NCBI GenBank assembly: GCA_013112725.1
Contig: JABFFZ010000018.1
Coordinates: 1 to 64,000 of the forward strand
Origin: Chloroflexota bacterium
GTDB lineage: Bacteria; Chloroflexota; Anaerolineae; Promineifilales; Promineifilaceae
Direction: 5' to 3'
DNA length: 64,000 nucleotides
Shown: positions 30,565 through 41,599 of the stretch, in pieces
Numbering within the stretch: the stretch's first letter is position 1
Layout: each line of letters opens with the position of its first letter
Made by a program: the position numbers and the translations under genes
Notes under the pieces: generated by a model
What the model was told of the DNA's origin: nothing
Seen by the model: only the letters and a program-made list of their open reading frames with translations
Database searches by the model: none

Positions 30565-30595
30565 CATTCCGTTGCTGTAGCACTTTGTGTTCATG

Positions 30596-30668
30596 GCGGG
30601 TGTAGCGTAGCGGTTAACGCGTCTGGTTGTGGCCCAGAAGACCGTGGGTTCAAATCCCACCACTCGCC
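30596..30668 (+). tRNA. tRNA-His (GTG)
   Basis: The cloverleaf is complete: acceptor GCGGGTG pairs with CACTCGC, the anticodon loop TTGTGGC carries GTG, and the T arm is GTGGG-TTCAAAT-CCCAC. A G at 30595 (position -1) faces C73 at 30668, the identity element of tRNA-His. A full CCA is not encoded. Confidence 0.95.
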
Positions 30669-30690
30669 CAGACCTGATTTGGTAAACAGC

Positions 30691-30728
30691 AATCGGTTAT
30701 CGGTGATTCGGTTCGCTGATAACCGATT
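30691..30728. repeat. Stem-loop between the two tRNA genes
   Basis: AATCGGTTATC (30691-30701) and GATAACCGATT (30718-30728) form an 11-bp stem with a 16-nt loop. It shares the ATCGGTT unit with the array at 18535-18588. Confidence 0.8.
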
Positions 30729-30752
30729 ACTTTTTACCGATTACCGGCATCA

Positions 30753-30825
30753 GCGCCCGTAGCTCAATGGACAGAGTAACTGACTTCGAATCAGGCGGTT
30801 GGGGGTTCGAGTCCCTCCGGGCGCA
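30753..30825 (+). tRNA. tRNA-Arg (TCG)
   Basis: Acceptor GCGCCCG pairs with CGGGCGC, the D arm reads GCTCAATGGACAGAG, the anticodon loop CTTCGAA carries TCG, and the T loop is TTCGAGT. Discriminator A is at 30825 and CCA is not encoded. Confidence 0.93.
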
Positions 30826-30848
30826 CTGTTAAACATCCTGTTGGTGGT

Positions 30849-30876
30849 TTGCGCATTTTTTCACTTTCGTTATAAT
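30849..30876 (+). promoter_or_regulatory. Promoter upstream of rpsB
   Basis: TTGCGC (30849-30854), 16 bp and a perfect TATAAT (30871-30876). It predicts a leader of about 250 nt before rpsB, long enough for the S2 autoregulation known for this operon. The rest of 30826-31131 holds no gene that I can support. Confidence 0.55.
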
Positions 30877-31131
30877 CCCCTACGTTTTGCTACCCATCTT
30901 TCTGACGGCCAATTTGCAGAGCGATGCGGTGTACTTCACATAAACTATCTTAATAATCAAACACATATCTGGACTGCGGCAATGTGCTTATGTCATACCC
31001 TGAGATGGTCTGTTTACCAGCCATGATGGGGTTGAAGGCCACATGAGTTTTGGCGTAGGGTGAAAGGTATGGGTGGAGCGGTCGGTTTGGTCGGCTGGCG
31101 CTCAAAAAAACAACGATAAGGAGAATTATAC

Positions 31132-32007
31132 ATGGCCATTGTTTCAATGAAGGCACTCCTGGAAACAGGAGTGCATTTCGGACACCGCACGCGCCGTTGG
31201 AATCCGAAGATGAAACCATACATCTTCACCGAACGCAACGGCATCCACATCCTCGATTTACAACAAACGATTGTAATGATTGAAGATGCCTATAACCTGA
31301 TCCGTGACACGGTGGCGCAGGGTGGCGCGGTCTTGTTTGTGGGCACCAAGCGGCAGGCGCAGGATACCATTTCCAGCGAGGCTTCGCGCGGAATGCAGCC
31401 ATACGTGAACCAACGCTGGTTGGGTGGCACGCTGACAAACTGGCAGACCATTCGTCGCCGAATTGATTACTTGAAAAAGCTGGAAGCCCGGCGGGATGCC
31501 GGCGAGTTTGCCGCTTTGAAAAAGCGCGAACGGCTGCATGTGGAACACGAAATTGAGAAGTTGAATTTGCGTTTGGGTGGGGTGCGCAATATGCGCGACC
31601 TGCCAGACTTGCTCTTTATTATTGATGTGAACCATGAAGAAACGGCCGTGCGCGAGGCCAACAAACTCGGTATTCCCATTGTGGCATTGGTAGATACCAA
31701 CTGCGATCCCGATCCCATTGATTACCTCATCCCTTCCAATGATGACGCCATTCGGGCCATTAAGCTGATTGCCGGCAAAATGGCGGACGCGGCTTTGGAA
31801 GGTCTGGCGATGCGCAAAGAAACAATGGGTGAAGATTACGACGAACGCGCCTACGAGACTTCCTTTGATGGTATGGAAGATGTGGATGATGAAATTTTGT
31901 TAGGCGAGTCTACTTTGGCCAAAATGCGCAAAGCGGCTGAAGCGTTTGATGACGAGCATGAAGACGACATCGCCTTAGACTATTTCGATGAGGATGATGA
32001 AGAGTAA
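31132..32007 (+). CDS. rpsB: 30S ribosomal protein S2
   Basis: This 291-residue S2 starts [26 protein letters not shown], with [14 protein letters not shown] and [21 protein letters not shown] family motifs. The usual domain ends near residue 230 ([16 protein letters not shown]). An acidic C-terminal extension of about 55 residues (rich in D and E, ending DEDDEE) follows and is longer than in most bacteria. AAGGAG lies 8 bases before the ATG. It is first in the block rpsB-tsf-pyrH-frr-uppS-cdsA. Confidence 0.96.
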   Translation: MAIVSMKALLETGVHFGHRTRRWNPKMKPYIFTERNGIHILDLQQTIVMIEDAYNLIRDTVAQGGAVLFVGTKRQAQDTISSEASRGMQPYVNQRWLGGTLTNWQTIRRRIDYLKKLEARRDAGEFAALKKRERLHVEHEIEKLNLRLGGVRNMRDLPDLLFIIDVNHEETAVREANKLGIPIVALVDTNCDPDPIDYLIPSNDDAIRAIKLIAGKMADAALEGLAMRKETMGEDYDERAYETSFDGMEDVDDEILLGESTLAKMRKAAEAFDDEHEDDIALDYFDEDDEE

Positions 32008-32064
32008 AAACGTTGGGGGAACGGCCGTGTTATCCTACTAAATTTGGAGACTAAATAACAAGGT

Positions 32065-32667
32065 ATGGCCATAACAACTGCACAAATAAAAGAACTGCGC
32101 GAGGCAACCGGCGCAGGTGTATTGGAAGCGAAAAAAGCGCTGGAATCTACTAACGGTGATTTTGACAAAGCCGTAGACTTGCTGCGGGAAAAAGGCGCCG
32201 CCCGCGCCGCCAAACGAGCCGAACGCGCTGCCAGCGAAGGTATCATTGAATTGTATGCCCATCCCGGCAACCGTGTTGGCGTCATGTTGGAACTTAACTG
32301 CGAGACCGATTTTGTCGGCCGTAACGAAGAGTTCCGCAACCTGGCGCATGACTTGGCGCTGCACATTGCGGCCATGGGGCCGCGTTACCTCACCCGCGAA
32401 GAAGTGCCCCAGGCCGAACTGGATCGGGAACTTGATGTGCTGCGCGCCCAGGCTAAAGCCGAGGGCAAACCGGACACTATCGTGGAGAAAATAGTTCAGG
32501 GACGCCTGACCAAGTTCTATGAAGAGTTTTGTCTACTGGAACAGCCGTTTGTGAAAGACGACAGCATCAAGATCAGCGACATGATCACAGATGTGATTCG
32601 CAAAACGGGTGAAAATATCATCATCCGTCGTTTTGCCCGCTATGAGTTGGGCGAATCGCTCGATTAG
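32065..32667 (+). CDS. tsf: Elongation factor Ts
   Basis: EF-Ts recharges EF-Tu by exchanging GDP for GTP. The N-terminal UBA-like region (IKELREATGAGVLEAKKALE) and the TDFV motif (NCETDFVGRNEEF) are intact. At 200 residues it is the short form, with one reduced core subdomain, also seen in Thermus and some other lineages, as against about 280 in E. coli. It follows rpsB by 57 bp. Confidence 0.96.
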   Translation: MAITTAQIKELREATGAGVLEAKKALESTNGDFDKAVDLLREKGAARAAKRAERAASEGIIELYAHPGNRVGVMLELNCETDFVGRNEEFRNLAHDLALHIAAMGPRYLTREEVPQAELDRELDVLRAQAKAEGKPDTIVEKIVQGRLTKFYEEFCLLEQPFVKDDSIKISDMITDVIRKTGENIIIRRFARYELGESLD

Positions 32668-32760
32668 CCGGTGGAAAAGTTGGGGGCGTTCGCAAGAGCG
32701 CCCCTAATTTTTACCAATATCCTCAATGTGCCCTTGGGGGACTTCGTATGAACCTGTTAT

Positions 32761-32820
32761 TGGGTAATTGAGTAATTGAGAGGACGCTTTTCCAAGTTAC
32801 CCAATTACTTAATTACTCAC
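32761..32820. repeat. GTAATTGA composite repeat before pyrH
   Basis: GGGTAATTGAGTAATTGAG is followed by the inverse TTACCCAATTACTTAATTAC. It is a second copy of the composite at 20587-20648 and could fold into a hairpin in the tsf-pyrH spacer. Confidence 0.75.
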
Positions 32821-32840
32821 TTTAGCGGAGTCAAATTCAC

Positions 32841-33560
32841 ATGACATCAATTCAGTATAGGCGAGTGTTGTTAAAGATGGGTGGGGAAGCGTTGTCTGGC
32901 CCTTCTGGGTTTGGTATTGATCCTGTGCGCGCCACGCAGGTTGCCCAGATTGTGAAGGATGTTTATGATTTGGGGGTGCAGGTAGCACTGGTGATTGGGG
33001 GTGGTAATTTGTGGCGTGGTTCCGTAGGTAGTGCTATGGGCATGGAACGGGCGTCGGCTGACCACATTGGCATGATTGCGACGGTGATGAACGCGTTGGC
33101 CTTGCAGGATGCGCTGGAGAGGAAAGGTGTTGCCACCCGTGTACAAACAGCTATTGAAATGCGCACCATTGCCGAACCATATATTCGTTTACGGGCCATG
33201 CGCCATTTGGAAAAGGGCCGTGTGGTTATTTTTGGGGCCGGTACGGGAAATCCTTATTTTACGACGGATTCAGCGGGTGCGCTGCGGGCCATGGAGATCA
33301 ATGCCAATGTGTTGATCAAGGCCACGAAGGTAGGCGCAATTTATGATGATGACCCGGAGAAGAACCCCCAGGCGCGCCGTTTTGATAAAATTTCGTATAT
33401 TGACTTTTTGAATTTGCGGTTGAAGGTGATGGACAGCACGGCCGTTTCGCTGTGTATGGATAATGACTTGCCGATTGTTGTGTTGAATTTTTGGCAGGAG
33501 GACAGCGTGAAACGATTCTTGCAGGGTGAGGATATTGGCACGACTATCACCAACTTGTAA
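32841..33560 (+). CDS. pyrH: Uridylate kinase
   Basis: PyrH converts UMP to UDP in pyrimidine nucleotide synthesis. The 239-residue sequence has the amino-acid-kinase fold motifs [55 protein letters not shown] and the ending [12 protein letters not shown]. Length and motifs are standard for bacterial UMP kinase. Confidence 0.96.
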   Translation: MTSIQYRRVLLKMGGEALSGPSGFGIDPVRATQVAQIVKDVYDLGVQVALVIGGGNLWRGSVGSAMGMERASADHIGMIATVMNALALQDALERKGVATRVQTAIEMRTIAEPYIRLRAMRHLEKGRVVIFGAGTGNPYFTTDSAGALRAMEINANVLIKATKVGAIYDDDPEKNPQARRFDKISYIDFLNLRLKVMDSTAVSLCMDNDLPIVVLNFWQEDSVKRFLQGEDIGTTITNL

Positions 33561-33631
33561 GGCGTTGCCCCAATACGAGATGGGCGCCTTTTATCATTCA
33601 TCATTCATCATTCTTTGCGGAGGAGGACAAG

Positions 33632-34189
33632 ATGATACGCGAACTATTGGCAGATGCAGAATCGAGAATGCAAGGCGCGATTACTTCATTGGAAGCTGAT
33701 TTGAGTGGGTTTCGTACCGGGCGTGCTTCTCCCCATTTGGTAGACAAAATTGTAGTGGAAATGTATGGCACAGAAATGGCCTTGAACCAGATGGCGGTCA
33801 TTTCTGTGCCGGAACCACAGCAGTTGGCGATACGGCCGTATGACGCCAACTCCATCTCCGCCATTGAAAAAGCCATTATGCGCTCTGACCTGGGCATTAT
33901 GCCTAATAATGACGGCAAAATCATCCGCCTCAATTTGCCGCGTCTGACGGAAGAACGGCGGCGGGATTTAAGCAAATTAGCCCATAAACGAGTGGAAGAA
34001 GCTAAAGTTGCGGTGCGTAATGTGCGCCGCGATGCCCTGAACGATTTCCGGGATATGAAAAACGAATCCATGATTACTGAAGATGAGTTTCACCGCAGCC
34101 AGGAAGAGTTGCAAGCCTTAACCGACCGGTATGTGAAAAACATTGATGAGATCGGCGAGGACAAAATCGCCGAGATCATGGAAGTATAA
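33632..34189 (+). CDS. frr: Ribosome recycling factor
   Basis: This 185-residue factor, together with EF-G, splits post-termination ribosomes. It shows LSGFRTGRASPHLVDKI, the conserved PYD region (IRPYDANSISAIEKAI), LGIMPNNDGKIIRLNLPRLT and the C-terminal KNIDEIGEDKIAEIMEV. A strong GGAGGAGG precedes the ATG. uppS starts 6 bp after its stop. Confidence 0.97.
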   Translation: MIRELLADAESRMQGAITSLEADLSGFRTGRASPHLVDKIVVEMYGTEMALNQMAVISVPEPQQLAIRPYDANSISAIEKAIMRSDLGIMPNNDGKIIRLNLPRLTEERRRDLSKLAHKRVEEAKVAVRNVRRDALNDFRDMKNESMITEDEFHRSQEELQALTDRYVKNIDEIGEDKIAEIMEV

Positions 34190-34195
34190 AATCAC

Positions 34196-34933
34196 ATGGC
34201 CGAGCGCAATGCCCCTTTGGATTTAACCGGCCTGGTGATTCCCACGCATGTGGCCATTATCATGGATGGCAACGGCCGTTGGGCCAAAAAGCGTGGCCTA
34301 CCGCGCCAGGCCGGCCACCGGGCCGGCGCGGAAAACCTGCGCCGCATCATCAACGCCTGTGTCGAATTCAAGATTAAAATCCTCACCATTTACGCCTTTT
34401 CCACCGAAAATTGGGGTCGCCCAGAAATGGAAGTACGCGGCCTGATGAAAATCATCTCCCGCGTCATTGATCAGGAGCTAAAAGATTTACACGCCCAGGG
34501 CGTTTGCCTGCACCATCTCGGCTCGATGAGCGGTGTGGCGCCCAGCCTGCAAGAAAAAGTGCATCGCGCCCTGGAACTGACCAAAAATAATGACCGTCTT
34601 ATCCTGAATGTGGCCTTTAACTACGGTGGGCGGGCGGAAATTTTGCAGGCGGTGAAACAAATTCTGGCGGACAATGTCGTCCCCGATGACCTGACGGAAG
34701 ATTTATTCAGTTCTTATCTTTTCACCAGGGGTTTGCCGGACCCTGACCTGGTCATTCGTACCAGTGGCGAACTGCGTATCAGCAACTTTCTCATCTGGCA
34801 GGCCGCTTATTCTGAGTTTTACCCCACGCCAACTTATTGGCCGGATTTCGGCCGTGAGAATTTGTATGAGGCGATCCTGGCTTTTAACCAGCGGGAACGT
34901 CGCTTTGGCCTGGTCACAGAATCGCCAGTGTAA
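34196..34933 (+). CDS. uppS: Undecaprenyl diphosphate synthase
   Basis: This cis-prenyltransferase makes the C55 lipid carrier for cell-wall and glycan assembly. The catalytic aspartate lies in AIIMDGNGRWAKKRG, followed by GHRAGAENLRRI, FSTENWGRP and the C-terminal DLVIRTSGELRISNFL and SEFYPTPTYWPDF. The 245-residue length is normal. It is tightly coupled to frr and cdsA (6 and 5 bp gaps). Confidence 0.96.
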   Translation: MAERNAPLDLTGLVIPTHVAIIMDGNGRWAKKRGLPRQAGHRAGAENLRRIINACVEFKIKILTIYAFSTENWGRPEMEVRGLMKIISRVIDQELKDLHAQGVCLHHLGSMSGVAPSLQEKVHRALELTKNNDRLILNVAFNYGGRAEILQAVKQILADNVVPDDLTEDLFSSYLFTRGLPDPDLVIRTSGELRISNFLIWQAAYSEFYPTPTYWPDFGRENLYEAILAFNQRERRFGLVTESPV

Positions 34934-34938
34934 GCCCT

Positions 34939-35775
34939 ATGTTCCTGCAACGTGCTGCTGTCGCTCTTATTTTTGGCCCGCTGGCTCTGGCGCTGATTTA
35001 TTTCGGCGACCGGATGGGTGGGCTGGTGTACTTTGTGCCGTTTGCCATTTTGTTGGCGTTGGCGACGGCGGAGTATGTGCAGTTGACGCGCCATTTGGGC
35101 TGGCATGTGTCCATCTGGCTGCTGCTGCCGTTGGTGATTGCCCAGTGGGTTGTGGCGCAATGGGGTGAACCGGCCTGGGTGGGGCCGTCATTCCTCGTCA
35201 GCATGTTGTTTATGCTGACGGCCGTACTCTACTCCTACGAAAAACAAAGCAGCCAGACCGTTGCCGTAGATTGGATGGCTTACATGGGCGGCTTTTTGCT
35301 GCTGGGCTGGTTGGGCAGCCACTTTTTCTCCTTGCGTGGTATCCCGTATTATGCCTGGCAGTGGACGGTGCTGGCCATGCTCACCACCTGGATAGCTGAT
35401 TCCGGCGCTTACCTGGTGGGCAAGTTTGTGGCCGGTAAATATGTCTTAGGCAAACATCAACTGTCGCCCCGCCTCAGCCCAAACAAAACAGTCGAAGGTT
35501 TTTTTGGTGGGTTGGTGTTGGGCACATTTTTTACCGTGTTGATTGGTTATTTCCTGCAACTACCTTTGTGGCCCCTGGTGATTTTGGGACTGCTGATCAC
35601 CATTTTAGGGCCGTTGGGCGACTTAAGCATTTCCCTGCTAAAACGCGAAGCCGGGGTAAAAGATTCCGGCAATTTGCTGCCTGGGCACGGCGGTGCTTTA
35701 GATCGGGTGGATACCCTGTTATGGGCAGTCACCATCGCCTACTACCTGGCGCTCTACCTGCCACCGCTTTCCTGA
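34939..35775 (+). CDS. cdsA: Phosphatidate cytidylyltransferase
   Basis: CdsA makes CDP-diacylglycerol from phosphatidate and CTP at the membrane. The 278-residue protein has about eight hydrophobic helices and ends with the family signature: LSPRLSPNKTVEGFFGG, GDLSISLLKREAGVKDSGN and PGHGGALDRVD, whose acidic residues bind Mg-CTP. It closes the translation/lipid block. Confidence 0.95.
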   Translation: MFLQRAAVALIFGPLALALIYFGDRMGGLVYFVPFAILLALATAEYVQLTRHLGWHVSIWLLLPLVIAQWVVAQWGEPAWVGPSFLVSMLFMLTAVLYSYEKQSSQTVAVDWMAYMGGFLLLGWLGSHFFSLRGIPYYAWQWTVLAMLTTWIADSGAYLVGKFVAGKYVLGKHQLSPRLSPNKTVEGFFGGLVLGTFFTVLIGYFLQLPLWPLVILGLLITILGPLGDLSISLLKREAGVKDSGNLLPGHGGALDRVDTLLWAVTIAYYLALYLPPLS

Positions 35776-35804
35776 TTGAGATGGTCTGGTGTATGGCGTA
35801 TAAT
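35776..35804 (+). promoter_or_regulatory. fbp promoter
   Basis: TTGAGA (35776-35781) and a perfect TATAAT (35799-35804) are exactly 17 bp apart. The -10 box is followed at once by ACGGCCGT. The -35 overlaps the end of cdsA. Confidence 0.7.
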
Positions 35805-35871
35805 ACGGCCGTACATACTGATTCCCACAACCAATTTACCCACATTCCCATCTGAACCGGAGATGCAGCTC

Positions 35872-36885
35872 ATGTCCAAAATCATTACAATTGAACGATT
35901 CATCCTTGATCATCAGCCTGATTATGCCCGGGGTGAATTTACAAATCTGTTGTATGACATTGCTCTGGCAGCTAAAGTAATTGCCCATAAAACCAACCGT
36001 GCCGGTCTGGTAGACATTTTAGGGCGGGCCGGGGCGGTGAACATCCAGGGCGAAATTCAGCAAAAACTAGATGTGTTCGCCGACGACATTATTTTCCGCA
36101 TCTGTGATCATACCGGGCGTCTTTGTGTAATGGCTTCAGAAGAGCGTGAGGACATTATTCCCATCCCTGAACCGTACAAAAAAGGTTCCTACGTACTGGT
36201 GTATGATCCCCTGGATGGTTCCTCAAACATTGACGTCAACGTGAGCATTGGCACCATTTTTGGCGTGTATCGCTGTAAAAGTTGGGAAAATCGCGGCCGC
36301 CTGGAGGATGTGTTGCAGCCCGCCCGCAATCTGGTGGCTGCCGGCTATGTCCTCTATGGCTCCAGCACGATGCTGGTGTATACCACCGGGCAGGGTGTTC
36401 ATGGCTTTACCCTTGATCCGGAATTGGGCGAGTTTTTGCTTTCGCATGAAAATATGCGCCTGCCGGAGCCGCCTGGGTATTACAGCGTGAACAGTTCGTA
36501 TTACGAATCCTGGTCGCCCCAAATTCAGCAGTATGCCCGTTGGTTGCAAGGGCTGGATGGCTCTGACGCACCCAAGATGTCGGCGCGGTATATTGGTTCA
36601 CTGGTAGCGGACATTCATCGCAACCTGATGCGCGGCGGTATCTTTTGTTATCCGGCTGAGAGAGGCAAGCCACAGGGCAAAATACGGCTGCTGTATGAGG
36701 CCGGCCCACTGGCGTTTATGATTGAACAGGCAGGCGGGTATGCGTCGGACGGCCGTCGTAACATTCTGGATATTGAACCCACCCATTTGCACCAACGCAC
36801 CCCTTTCTACATTGGCAATCGGTCTCTGGTACATAAGGTAGAGCAATTCGTTGCTCAGGAAATTGACTTGCCTGGGGATGCGTGA
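35872..36885 (+). CDS. fbp: Fructose-1,6-bisphosphatase, class I
   Basis: This gluconeogenic enzyme hydrolyses fructose-1,6-bisphosphate to fructose-6-phosphate. The 337-residue sequence has the metal-binding EE (ASEEREDI), the signature [20 protein letters not shown], and later [27 protein letters not shown] and AGGYASDG motifs. I prefer ATG 35872, with GGAG 9 bases upstream, to the ATG three codons earlier. Confidence 0.95.
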   Translation: MSKIITIERFILDHQPDYARGEFTNLLYDIALAAKVIAHKTNRAGLVDILGRAGAVNIQGEIQQKLDVFADDIIFRICDHTGRLCVMASEEREDIIPIPEPYKKGSYVLVYDPLDGSSNIDVNVSIGTIFGVYRCKSWENRGRLEDVLQPARNLVAAGYVLYGSSTMLVYTTGQGVHGFTLDPELGEFLLSHENMRLPEPPGYYSVNSSYYESWSPQIQQYARWLQGLDGSDAPKMSARYIGSLVADIHRNLMRGGIFCYPAERGKPQGKIRLLYEAGPLAFMIEQAGGYASDGRRNILDIEPTHLHQRTPFYIGNRSLVHKVEQFVAQEIDLPGDA

Positions 36886-37251
36886 TATACTCCGCCTGCT
36901 CACAAAGTGGATGACCAAAAGCTCCCTGCAATGATTTAAATACCAATATTCAGGAGAGAAACGCACGGTTGAGCCTGCGCGTAATTTCCCCCAAATGAAG
37001 AGCAACTTGACACTGTTATTGATTTACCCATCACCAACCTGCAAAGGTATCGGACATACCTGGGCCATTTTCTGATCATGCCGTTGGCGCTACAACCCCA
37101 ACCATTGACTAAATAATGTGACGACAACTGGAAGCCTGATTCAGGCTGTTGTTGGTTTTGGGCGTTGCAACGGCCGTGCAGAATGTTATACCAGTCGCAC
37201 CAGACATGATCTGTCAGGAAACACCTTGAATTGAAGGAGAATAAAGAGAAA
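36886..37251. other. Intergenic region and probable rho leader
   Basis: No gene is visible in these 366 bp. TTGACA occurs at 37007-37012 without a good -10 partner. One ACGGCCGT lies near 37170. A long untranslated leader is common for rho, which regulates its own transcription in several bacteria, but no attenuator is evident to me. Confidence 0.4.
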
Positions 37252-38556
<1,305 letters not shown>

Positions 38557-38689
38557 AACGAAAAACCGGGCTTTTGCAAAAGGCCCGGCTTTTGTCTGAG
38601 CAGAGGTTTAGAATACGGGCCGTTTTCGACGGCCCGTTTTTGTTGTTTAGGGGCGGTGTGGTAGCATTTTGCCCGTTGGAGATGCATTG

Positions 38690-39772
38690 GTGGAAAAGAA
38701 ACGCGATTTGTGGCAGCGGTTTAGCGGATATCTGGTGGTTGCAGCGGGCATTTTGTTGTTGATCGCTCTGGTGCAGGTGTTGGGGCTGAATGAATTAGCA
38801 GCTGCCGGAGAGGGGAGTGAGGCCACGGCCGTGCCCCCCACCATTGAACCGGTCAGTGATGCGGCGGCAGCTACGGCCGTGACGCGCACCAACAACCTCC
38901 CCACCGCCCCCTTGCCCGTCCTTCACGACAACAGTCTGGCCCCTGTGCCCAACCCGCACACCTATCAGGCCCAATTGCCCACCCATAACTTCAAAATCCA
39001 TGTCGTCACTGACTTTGACACCCCCAACTCCATTGCTCTGCAATATGGCATCTCCGCCGACACTATCATTGGCGGCAACGCCAACATCAGCCGTGAATCC
39101 AACCTGCTCCAAACAGGCGCGGAGTTGGTTATCTTGCCTGTAGATGGGGTGCTGCACACCGTCAAACCGGGTGAGACGCTGGACTCTATCGCCGCCCTGT
39201 ATGGCGTACCGGTAGCCGACATCATTGGCTTTCCATCCAATAATTTGGAAGTCCCTTTTTTACGGCTCATACCAGATTCGCAACTGGTGATCCCCGGCGC
39301 GTCTCTGGGGCAGTTCACGTTTAGAGCGCCAAAATCGGTGGGCAATAGTGGCGGTACGCAGCAGTGGGCAGTCGTAGGCACCGGCGCCTATATCTGGCCG
39401 GTGAGCGGCCGTTGCCTGACCAATTACTATTCTGGCTTTCACCCCGGCATTGACGTTTCGATGGCCGAAGGTTCGCCCGTTTACGCTGCAGATACCGGCA
39501 CTGTCACCTATGCTGCCTATGCTGCCGGCATTTATTACGATTATGGCAACCTGATTGTGATCAATCATGGCAATGGCTATGAAACCTTCTATGCCCACCT
39601 CAGCGGCATTAACGTTTACCCTGGCCAGATTGTGTACCAGGGGGATTATATTGGCGCTACCGGCAATACCGGCCGTTCCTCCGGGCCGCACCTCCACTTT
39701 GAAATCCGCAGTAACGATTACGGCCAAAACCCGTTAAATCGGTTGGCGGGGCCGGTGCGGTCGTGTTCGTGA
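38690..39772 (+). CDS. LysM-LysM-M23 cell-wall peptidase (copy 1)
   Basis: A single N-terminal membrane helix (about 13-32) anchors this 360-residue protein. A Pro/Thr-rich linker, two LysM modules (IHVVTDFDTPNSIALQYGIS and HTVKPGETLDSIAALYGVPV) and a C-terminal M23 domain follow. The zinc ligands are seen in HPGIDV and HLHFEI, with the intermediate histidine in FYAHLSG. It should cleave peptidoglycan cross-links or act as a divisome/wall regulator outside the cell. GTG 38690 follows GGAG with 9-base spacing. It is a tandem paralogue of the next gene. Confidence 0.88.
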   Translation: MEKKRDLWQRFSGYLVVAAGILLLIALVQVLGLNELAAAGEGSEATAVPPTIEPVSDAAAATAVTRTNNLPTAPLPVLHDNSLAPVPNPHTYQAQLPTHNFKIHVVTDFDTPNSIALQYGISADTIIGGNANISRESNLLQTGAELVILPVDGVLHTVKPGETLDSIAALYGVPVADIIGFPSNNLEVPFLRLIPDSQLVIPGASLGQFTFRAPKSVGNSGGTQQWAVVGTGAYIWPVSGRCLTNYYSGFHPGIDVSMAEGSPVYAADTGTVTYAAYAAGIYYDYGNLIVINHGNGYETFYAHLSGINVYPGQIVYQGDYIGATGNTGRSSGPHLHFEIRSNDYGQNPLNRLAGPVRSCS

Positions 39773-39843
39773 ACCATAATCCGTGAGCCGTAAACCAATC
39801 ACGGGTAACGGATAATACGGATCACATCCCTGGGAGCACTTCT

Positions 39844-40878
39844 ATGGATTATTCTGCAAACTTTTGGAAACGCGCGGGTGGGTACACGTTATTGCTCTGT
39901 GTGGGATTGGCGCTGTTTGCCGGGTGGCGGACGGTGAATGGGGCGGAGGGTACGGCCGTACCGGCTATCACCCCCGCCACACTTCTTGCCAGCAGCACGG
40001 CCGTTGCCGATGATACCTCCCCCACCCCATCCAGTAGCGATGTACCCGTGTTGACCGACAACAGCCTGGCCCCCGCTCCCTATCCCCACACCTACCAGGG
40101 TAAACTGCCCGAACACAACTATGAAACCTACGTTGTCGAACGCGGCGATACGCCGGTAGGCATTGCCGAACGCTTTGGCATTAAAACCGAAACCATCCTC
40201 GGCGGCAATCCCAAACTGAGCCAGGAATCCAGCCTGCTGCAAACCGGCGTGGAACTGATTATCCTGCCCATTGACGGTGTACTGCACGATGTTCAGCCCG
40301 GCGACACATTGGAGGGTCTGGTGAACCTGTACGGTATCCCCGCCGAACAAATCATCACCTACGCCCCCAACAACCTGGAATTCCCCTACCGGCTCTACCC
40401 GGACACTAAAATTATGATACCCGGCGCGGTGCGCGAAGTGTTTGTGTGGACGCCGCCCACACTGGAGTCAGTACGGGGTACGGGCAGCGGCATTCAACCG
40501 CTCGTTGTTGGCACCGGCAGTTTCATTTTCCCCGTCAACTCACGCAACTTCACCCAACAATTTTGGTACGGCCATCCTGGTGTGGATATTGGTCTGGCGG
40601 AGGGTTCGGCCGTATACGCCGCCGATACCGGCACCGTCACTTATGCCGGCTGGAACATTTACGGCTACGGCAACCTGATTGTGGTCAATCATGGCAATGG
40701 CTATGAAACTTTCTATGGCCATCTGAGCGGCTTCAACGTTGTTCCCGGCCAGATTGTGACCAAAGGCCAGGTCATTGGCGCGTCTGGCAATACCGGCAAC
40801 TCCTCCGGCCCCCATCTTCACTTTGAAATCCGCATCAACGGCAACCGGGACAACCCCTGCTGGTATGTGGGCTGTTAA
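39844..40878 (+). CDS. LysM-LysM-M23 cell-wall peptidase (copy 2)
   Basis: This 344-residue protein has the same plan as the preceding gene: membrane helix (about 14-31), linker, LysM modules (YVVERGDTPVGIAERFGIK, HDVQPGDTLEGLVNLYGIP), then M23 with HPGVDIG, FYGHLSG and HLHFEI. The two proteins share long near-identical segments (DNSLAP.P.PHTYQ, YAADTGTVTYA), so they arose by tandem duplication. The linker between them carries CCGTGAGCCGTAAACC-type repeats. Zinc ligands are intact in both copies. Confidence 0.88.
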   Translation: MDYSANFWKRAGGYTLLLCVGLALFAGWRTVNGAEGTAVPAITPATLLASSTAVADDTSPTPSSSDVPVLTDNSLAPAPYPHTYQGKLPEHNYETYVVERGDTPVGIAERFGIKTETILGGNPKLSQESSLLQTGVELIILPIDGVLHDVQPGDTLEGLVNLYGIPAEQIITYAPNNLEFPYRLYPDTKIMIPGAVREVFVWTPPTLESVRGTGSGIQPLVVGTGSFIFPVNSRNFTQQFWYGHPGVDIGLAEGSAVYAADTGTVTYAGWNIYGYGNLIVVNHGNGYETFYGHLSGFNVVPGQIVTKGQVIGASGNTGNSSGPHLHFEIRINGNRDNPCWYVGC

Positions 40879-41171
40879 CCGTCATATATGCACGTAGCAG
40901 GCGGTCCCCTGACCTCAACTTTAGTGCATGGCCGGCAGGGTATTCTTTACGTCACAGGTTTGGCTATGAGTATGGCATATCTCCCTTTCCTGCCAACAAC
41001 CTGGCCAGATTCCATTGTTGAGAGGGTATTGTGTTTTTGGGTACGGCCGTTGCCCTCAAGTTTCAGCGTAATTATTCACTCTGCGCCTATTTTTAACCAC
41101 GGATGACACGGATTTTTTTTGTCCATGTTGATCTGCACAATCCGTTAAATCTGTGGTTGATTTTTTAAGGA
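40879..41171. other. Intergenic region before the integrase remnant
   Basis: No gene is visible. An octamer lies near 41042. The segment 41098-41165 is a dispersed ACGGATGACACGGATTTTT-type repeat with an inverse AATCCGTTAAATCTGTGG. Confidence 0.45.
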
Positions 41172-41512
41172 GTGAATGCTTACGTTTGGTATGATGCTTA
41201 TTGTACGGAGCAGACATATATCCAATGGATTCGCCGCCATATCCTTTTTCACGATAAGCGCCACCCGTGTGAAATGGGGGCTGCTGAAATCGAAGCCTTT
41301 CTCACGCACCTGGCGGTAGAAGGGCAGGTGGCGGTCTCCATCCCAAACCAGGCGCTTTGCACCCTGCTCTTTTTATACCATGATACCCTTTCCCGGCGCA
41401 CAAGCCGTCAAAAGATCCCCGGTCTGGGGTAACGCGCCGCGATTATCTGGACGAAAGTAGTTTGCCAAAAGCGGTATGCCGGGCGGCTAAAGAGGCGGGT
41501 ATCCCCATGTGA
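41172..41512 (+). pseudogene. Integron-type tyrosine recombinase remnant
   Basis: The first part (to 41432) reads YCTEQTYIQWIRRHILFHDK, RHPCEMGAAEIEAFLTHLAVE and [15 protein letters not shown], the N-terminal core-binding domain of integron/XerC-like integrases. It ends at a TAA. In another frame 41435-41512 reads [20 protein letters not shown] then AGIPM and stops, which matches the segment just before the HTLRHSFATHL box of the same family. The middle, the catalytic R, H, R and Y residues and the C-terminus are missing. It is therefore an internally deleted, frameshifted relic. Confidence 0.75.
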
Positions 41513-41599
41513 TGAATAAATGTCCCCTGGGGGTACGTAGTCCGTTGGATGGTTGATTCTCTACTGGTAAATCGGGCGGCTTAGGGGTACATTTCCGGT

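Noticed and set aside
36886..37251. Riboswitch or attenuator in the rho leader
   Set aside because: The length is suggestive, but I found no recognisable aptamer or terminator/antiterminator pair.
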